This document shows, in pieces, positions 60,710 to 64,000 of a DNA stretch of 64,000 nt. A program made the translations under genes and the position numbers. The stretch is from CAVUPF01 sp963777915 (GTDB taxonomy: Bacteria > Actinomycetota > Thermoleophilia > Solirubrobacterales > 70-9), in NCBI GenBank assembly GCA_963777915.1, contig CAVZSH010000005.1:558001-622000 (forward strand), read 5' to 3'. The notes beneath the pieces were generated by a model. That model saw only the letters and a program-made list of their open reading frames with translations, was not told the origin of the DNA and did not search any database. Position 1 is the first letter of the stretch; every line of letters begins with the position of its first letter.

Positions 60710-61696
60710 ATGGAATCCACTTACCTTGCGGTGATCAAGGTCGTCGGGGCCGGCGGCGGCGGGACCAATGCGGTCAGCCGGATGGTCGATGCCGGGATCC
60801 GTGGCGTCGAGTTCGTCGCCGTCAACACCGACGCCCAGGCGCTTCAGGCCTGCGATGCCGACATCAAGCTCTCGATTGGGCAGGAGCTGACCCGCGGCCT
60901 CGGCGCCGGCGGCAACCCCGAGGTCGGGGCGGGCGCCGCGGCGGAGAGCCGCGACGAGATCAAGGAGGCGCTGAAGGGCGCCGACATGGTCTTCGTCACC
61001 GCGGGCGAGGGCGGCGGCACCGGCACCGGCTCGGCGCCGATCATCGCCGAGATCGCCAAGGAGGAGATCGGCGCGCTGACCGTTGGCGCCGTCACCAAGC
61101 CGTTTGAGTTCGAGGGAAAACGGCGGATGCAGCAGGCGCTCGAGGGCATCGAGAAGCTGCGCAACAACGTCGACACCCTGATCATCGTCCCCAACGAGAA
61201 ACTGCTGCAAGCGGTCGAGCGGCGCACCAGCGTGCTGGAGGCCTTCCGCCAGGCCGACGACATCCTGCGCCAGGGCGTGCAAGGGATTACCGATTTGATC
61301 ACGATCCCCGGCCTGATCAACCTCGACTTCGCCGACGTGCGGACGATCATGCGCGATGCCGGCTCGGCGCTGATGGGCGTCGGCTCGGCCTCCGGCGAGG
61401 CGCGGGCCCTGGATGCCGCCAAGGCGGCGATCACCTCGCCGCTGATCGAGGAGTCGATCAAAGGTGCCACCGGGATGCTGCTCAACATCACCGGCCCCGA
61501 GGACCTCGGCCTGTTCGAGGTCAACGAGGCGGCCCAGCTCGTCCAGGCCGAGGCCGATGACAACGCCAACATCATCTTCGGCTCCGTCGTCGATCAGTCG
61601 ATGCGCGATGAGGTCCGGGTCACGGTGATCGCCACCGGTTTTGAGGGCTTCGAGCTGCTGGCTCGCTCTCCCGCAGCGGGTTCGACGGCGCTATGA
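60710..61696 (+). CDS. ftsZ: Cell division GTPase FtsZ, core without its C-terminal peptide
   Basis: Tubulin-like GTPase that forms the division ring. 328 residues covering the complete globular core: GAGGGGTNAV, tubulin signature GGGTGTGSAP, T7 loop NLDFADVRTIM, and the C-terminal core strand VTVIATGFEG. After this the frame ends with SPAAGSTAL and a stop. The linker and conserved C-terminal peptide that bind partner proteins are found in another frame directly downstream (see 61629-61790). GGGAG and GGAGA lie upstream of the ATG. Confidence 0.95.
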   Translation: MESTYLAVIKVVGAGGGGTNAVSRMVDAGIRGVEFVAVNTDAQALQACDADIKLSIGQELTRGLGAGGNPEVGAGAAAESRDEIKEALKGADMVFVTAGEGGGTGTGSAPIIAEIAKEEIGALTVGAVTKPFEFEGKRRMQQALEGIEKLRNNVDTLIIVPNEKLLQAVERRTSVLEAFRQADDILRQGVQGITDLITIPGLINLDFADVRTIMRDAGSALMGVGSASGEARALDAAKAAITSPLIEESIKGATGMLLNITGPEDLGLFEVNEAAQLVQAEADDNANIIFGSVVDQSMRDEVRVTVIATGFEGFELLARSPAAGSTAL

Positions 61697-61790
61697 GAGC
61701 CGCCCGCGGATCTCGGCAGAGGACACCGACATCCGGAAACTGCGGGTCAGCGACGACGACATCGACGTCCCGGGATTCCTCAAGGAGTGA
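61629..61790 (+). other. Out-of-frame FtsZ C-terminal tail
   Basis: In the +1 frame relative to the ftsZ core this stretch is open and ends RVSDDDIDVPGFLKE and a stop, matching the acidic D-x-D-V-P-x-F-L peptide at the end of FtsZ proteins. The part before it (RRRYESRPRIS) resembles the basic linker. A single extra base between about 61645 and 61690 in the DNA, or a ribosomal +1 shift, would join it to the core. Confidence 0.8.
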
Positions 61791-61821
61791 GCGCGGCGGG
61801 CCTGCAATAGCCTGCTCGGCC

Positions 61822-62889
61822 GTGCGACGCACCCCCCTTTACGAACGACACGCCGAGCTCGGCGCCAGGCTCGTCCCCTTTTCCGGCTGGGAGATGCCGG
61901 TCTCCTACGAGGGGATCCGCGAGGAGCACTCGGCGGTCCGCACCCACGCCGGGATGTTCGACGTCTCCCATATGGGCGAGGTCGAGGTTGAGGGCCCGGG
62001 GGCGCTCGCCTTCCTGCAGCTCGTCCTCTCCAACGACGTCGCCACGATCGGACTCGGTGGGGCCCAGTACTCCTGCCTTTGCAATGAGAGCGGCGGCGTC
62101 CTCGATGACCTCTTCACCTACCGGCTCGGCGGCGACCGCTACCTGCTCGTCACCAACTCCGCCAACCACGAGACGGACCTCTCCTGGCTGGGGCGCTGGA
62201 GCCGCGGCTTCGACGTCGCCGTGCGCGACGTCGCCGACCGCTACGCGATGCTCGCGGTGCAGGGCCCGCACGCGCGCCAGGCGCTCGGTCCCGCGCTCGG
62301 CGTCGAGCTGCCGCTGCGGATGCGGGTTGCAGTGGCTCGGGTCGGCAATCGGCCGGGGCTGATCTGCGGTACCGGCTACACCGGCGAGGATGGAGTCGAG
62401 CTGCTGATCGACCCCGAGATCGCCGCGGCGATCTGGTCCGAGTTGCTCGAGGCGGGGATCGTGCCTTGCGGCCTCGGCGCCCGCGACACGCTGCGGCTCG
62501 AGGCCTGTTTTCCGCTGCACGGCAACGAGCTGAGCGCGGAGCGCAACCCGATCGAAGCGGGGTTGGGCTGGTGCTGTGCGGAGTCGACCGGGTTCCTCGG
62601 CTGCGAGCCGATCGCCCGCACCCGCGCCGAGGGCCCCGCGCAGAAACTCGTCCCATTCGTGATCGAGGGCGCCGGCATCCCCCGCCGCGGCAACCCGGTG
62701 CTGGCCGGAGGCGATCCGGTGGGGGTCGTCAGCTCCGGCACCTTCTCGCCCTCGCTCGAGGTCGGGATCGGGATGGCTTACCTGCGAGCTGACTTGGCCG
62801 AGCCGGAGACCGAGGTCGAGATCGACGTGCGTGGCAAGCACCGCCCGGCCCGGATAGCGTCCAAGCCCCTCTACCGGAAGGAGAAGTGA
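61822..62889 (+). CDS. gcvT: Glycine cleavage system T protein (aminomethyltransferase)
   Basis: 355-residue folate-dependent enzyme that releases ammonia and passes the methylene group of glycine to tetrahydrofolate. N-terminal PFSGWEMPVSYEGIREEHSA, then MFDVSHMGEVEVEG, TGYTGEDGVE and LGARDTLRLEA are typical. GTG at 61822 begins just before the conserved TPLYERHAELGA. An upstream ATG at 61693 would overlap the FtsZ tail. Start of the gcvT-gcvH-gcvPA operon. Confidence 0.93.
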   Translation: MRRTPLYERHAELGARLVPFSGWEMPVSYEGIREEHSAVRTHAGMFDVSHMGEVEVEGPGALAFLQLVLSNDVATIGLGGAQYSCLCNESGGVLDDLFTYRLGGDRYLLVTNSANHETDLSWLGRWSRGFDVAVRDVADRYAMLAVQGPHARQALGPALGVELPLRMRVAVARVGNRPGLICGTGYTGEDGVELLIDPEIAAAIWSELLEAGIVPCGLGARDTLRLEACFPLHGNELSAERNPIEAGLGWCCAESTGFLGCEPIARTRAEGPAQKLVPFVIEGAGIPRRGNPVLAGGDPVGVVSSGTFSPSLEVGIGMAYLRADLAEPETEVEIDVRGKHRPARIASKPLYRKEK

Positions 62890-62890
62890 C

Positions 62891-63286
62891 GTGGCCGAGG
62901 CGAGTTACCCCGATGAGCTGCTGTACCACGACCAGCACGACTGGGCGCGTCTGGACGGGGAGGACCACGCGGTCTTCGGGATCACCTGGTACGCGCAGGA
63001 CAGTCTCGGGGAGGTCGTCTTCTATGACCCGCCCGAGCTCGGCGCGGTGATCGCCAAGGACTCCTCCTACGCCGAGGTCGAGTCGGTCAAGGCCGTCTCC
63101 GACGTGATCGCGCCGCTCTCGGGGGAGATCGTCGAGGTCAACGATGCCCTCGCCGATGCCCCCGAGCAGATCAATGAGGATCCCTATGGAGAGGGTTGGC
63201 TGGTCAAGGTGAGGTTGAGCCACCCAGCTGAGGTTGATGGCCTGCTCGGCGCCGCCGAATACCGCAAGCTGCTGGAAAGCGACTAG
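62891..63286 (+). CDS. gcvH: Glycine cleavage system H protein
   Basis: 131-residue lipoyl carrier that shuttles the aminomethyl group between P, T and L proteins. The lipoylated lysine is in VESVKAVSDV. Also typical are HDWARLDGEDHAVFGITWYA and NEDPYGEGWLVKV. GTG start one base after the gcvT stop, so tightly coupled. Confidence 0.95.
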   Translation: MAEASYPDELLYHDQHDWARLDGEDHAVFGITWYAQDSLGEVVFYDPPELGAVIAKDSSYAEVESVKAVSDVIAPLSGEIVEVNDALADAPEQINEDPYGEGWLVKVRLSHPAEVDGLLGAAEYRKLLESD

Positions 63287-63320
63287 GGGCCCCGACACCG
63301 GCTTGCGTAGCCTTAGCCAG

Positions 63321-64000
63321 GTGACGCGTTACACCTCAGCGACGCCGGCCGACCGGGCCGAGATGCTCGCCGCGATCGGCGTCGAGGCGAGCACGGAGCT
63401 GTTTGAGCAGATCCCCGCCCCGCTGCGCCTCGCTCGAGCGCTGGAGCTGCCGCGGGGGATGGGCGAGGCGGAGGTGTTCGAACAGCTCGCCGGGATGGCC
63501 GCCCGCAACGCCGACGCCGAGGAGCAGGTCTGCTTCATAGGCGCAGGGATGTACGACCACTACGTACCGGCGATCGTCGACGCGATCACCCAACGCTCCG
63601 AGTTTCTCACCCCCTACACGCCCTACCAGCCGGAGATCTCCCAGGGCGGCCTCCAGGTGATGTTCGAGTTCCAAACGGCGATGTCAGAGCTGACCGGGCT
63701 GCCGGTCTCGGGTGCCGGTCTCTATGAGGGGCCCTCCTCTCTCGCCTCGGCCGCCTACCTGGCGATCGGGGCGACCGGACGCCGCCGCTTCGTCGCCTCC
63801 CGCGGCGTTCACCCCCACAGCCGCGAGACCCTGGCCACCTATTCGACGGGGTTCGGCGCCGAGCTGGTCGAGGTCGGGCTTGTGGGCGGGCTGACCGACG
63901 CCGCCGCGCTCGCCAGCGCGATCGACGGGGAGACCGCCGCCGTCTTCCTGCAGAGCCCCAACTTTCTCGGCGCGGTCGAGGACGTCGAGGCCCTCGGCGT
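63321..64000 (+). CDS. gcvPA: Glycine dehydrogenase (decarboxylating) subunit 1, cut by window end
   Basis: The first about 226 residues of the PLP-dependent P protein, N-terminal subunit of the split type. It begins TRYTSATPADRAEMLAAIGV, followed by FIGAGMYDHYVPAIV, TPYTPYQPEISQGGLQVMFE and SGAGLYEGPSSLASAAYLA. GTG start at 63321, 35 bases after gcvH. The chain runs off the end of the window without a stop. A gcvPB gene is expected beyond. Confidence 0.93.
   Translation, partial: MTRYTSATPADRAEMLAAIGVEASTELFEQIPAPLRLARALELPRGMGEAEVFEQLAGMAARNADAEEQVCFIGAGMYDHYVPAIVDAITQRSEFLTPYTPYQPEISQGGLQVMFEFQTAMSELTGLPVSGAGLYEGPSSLASAAYLAIGATGRRRFVASRGVHPHSRETLATYSTGFGAELVEVGLVGGLTDAAALASAIDGETAAVFLQSPNFLGAVEDVEALG

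Noticed and set aside
57..64000. Many long antisense and alternate-frame open stretches opposite real genes
   Set aside because: Their composition (Arg, Ala, Pro, Ser rich) and full overlap with genes carrying conserved motifs mark them as by-products of the high GC content.

Overview
The window comes from a high-GC Gram-positive genome, most likely an actinobacterium of the Thermoleophilia type (Solirubrobacterales or a relative). This is inferred from the very high GC content, frequent GTG starts with ATGA/GTGA overlaps, a MurE with the meso-diaminopimelate DNPR motif, a division and cell-wall (dcw) cluster that has ftsZ but no ftsA, an ECF42-type sigma factor paired with a DGPF/YCII protein, and MFS, SDR and DEAD-box proteins of actinobacterial flavour. 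No rRNA, tRNA or CRISPR array was seen.

Positions 1 to about 25 kb are mosaic. Transposases of three families (IS701, ISL3, IS630) are interspersed with accessory and stress genes: ftsH, ppk2, a PIG-L deacetylase, an SDR, an ABC exporter pair with a lipoprotein, an aldehyde dehydrogenase/DUF779/site-2-protease operon, an MFS exporter, a zinc alcohol dehydrogenase and PEP synthase. Decay is visible: an Hsp20 remnant with two frameshifts, a histidine kinase cut off inside its dimerisation helix, and a fused DrrA-DrrB-type ABC transporter broken by one extra base.

From 25 to 33.5 kb lie an APC permease, a TetR regulator with a coupled methyltransferase, an MgtC-like protein, a DEAD-box helicase with a coupled zinc-ribbon protein, a 2-hydroxyacid dehydrogenase and the ECF42/DGPF pair, which is preceded by a matching promoter.

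From 33.6 to 40 kb a cobalamin riboswitch heads an operon of five genes. They encode two secreted DUF4430 (transcobalamin beta-domain-like) proteins, an ECF transporter T component, a double ATPase, and an S component fused to an alpha/alpha-toroid repeat domain with its own signal-like segment and a C-terminal anchor. Together this looks like a bacterial B12 capture and uptake machine containing counterparts of both halves of vertebrate transcobalamin or intrinsic factor. It is the most interesting system in the window.

From 40 to 46.2 kb come glpD, a Rho_N/SnoaL chimera, a hypothetical protein, a PHP phosphatase, a PfkB kinase and a secreted serine hydrolase. From 46.4 kb to the end runs the dcw cluster mraZ-rsmH-ftsL-ftsI-murE-murF-mraY-murD-ftsW-murG-murC-murB-ftsQ-ftsZ, nearly all translationally coupled. 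It starts at a sigma-A promoter overlaid by three 10-bp-spaced MraZ boxes and followed by an 18-bp leader hairpin. FtsQ seems to lack a POTRA domain, and the conserved C-terminal peptide of FtsZ lies in a different reading frame from its core. The glycine cleavage genes gcvT, gcvH and gcvPA (cut by the window end) follow directly.
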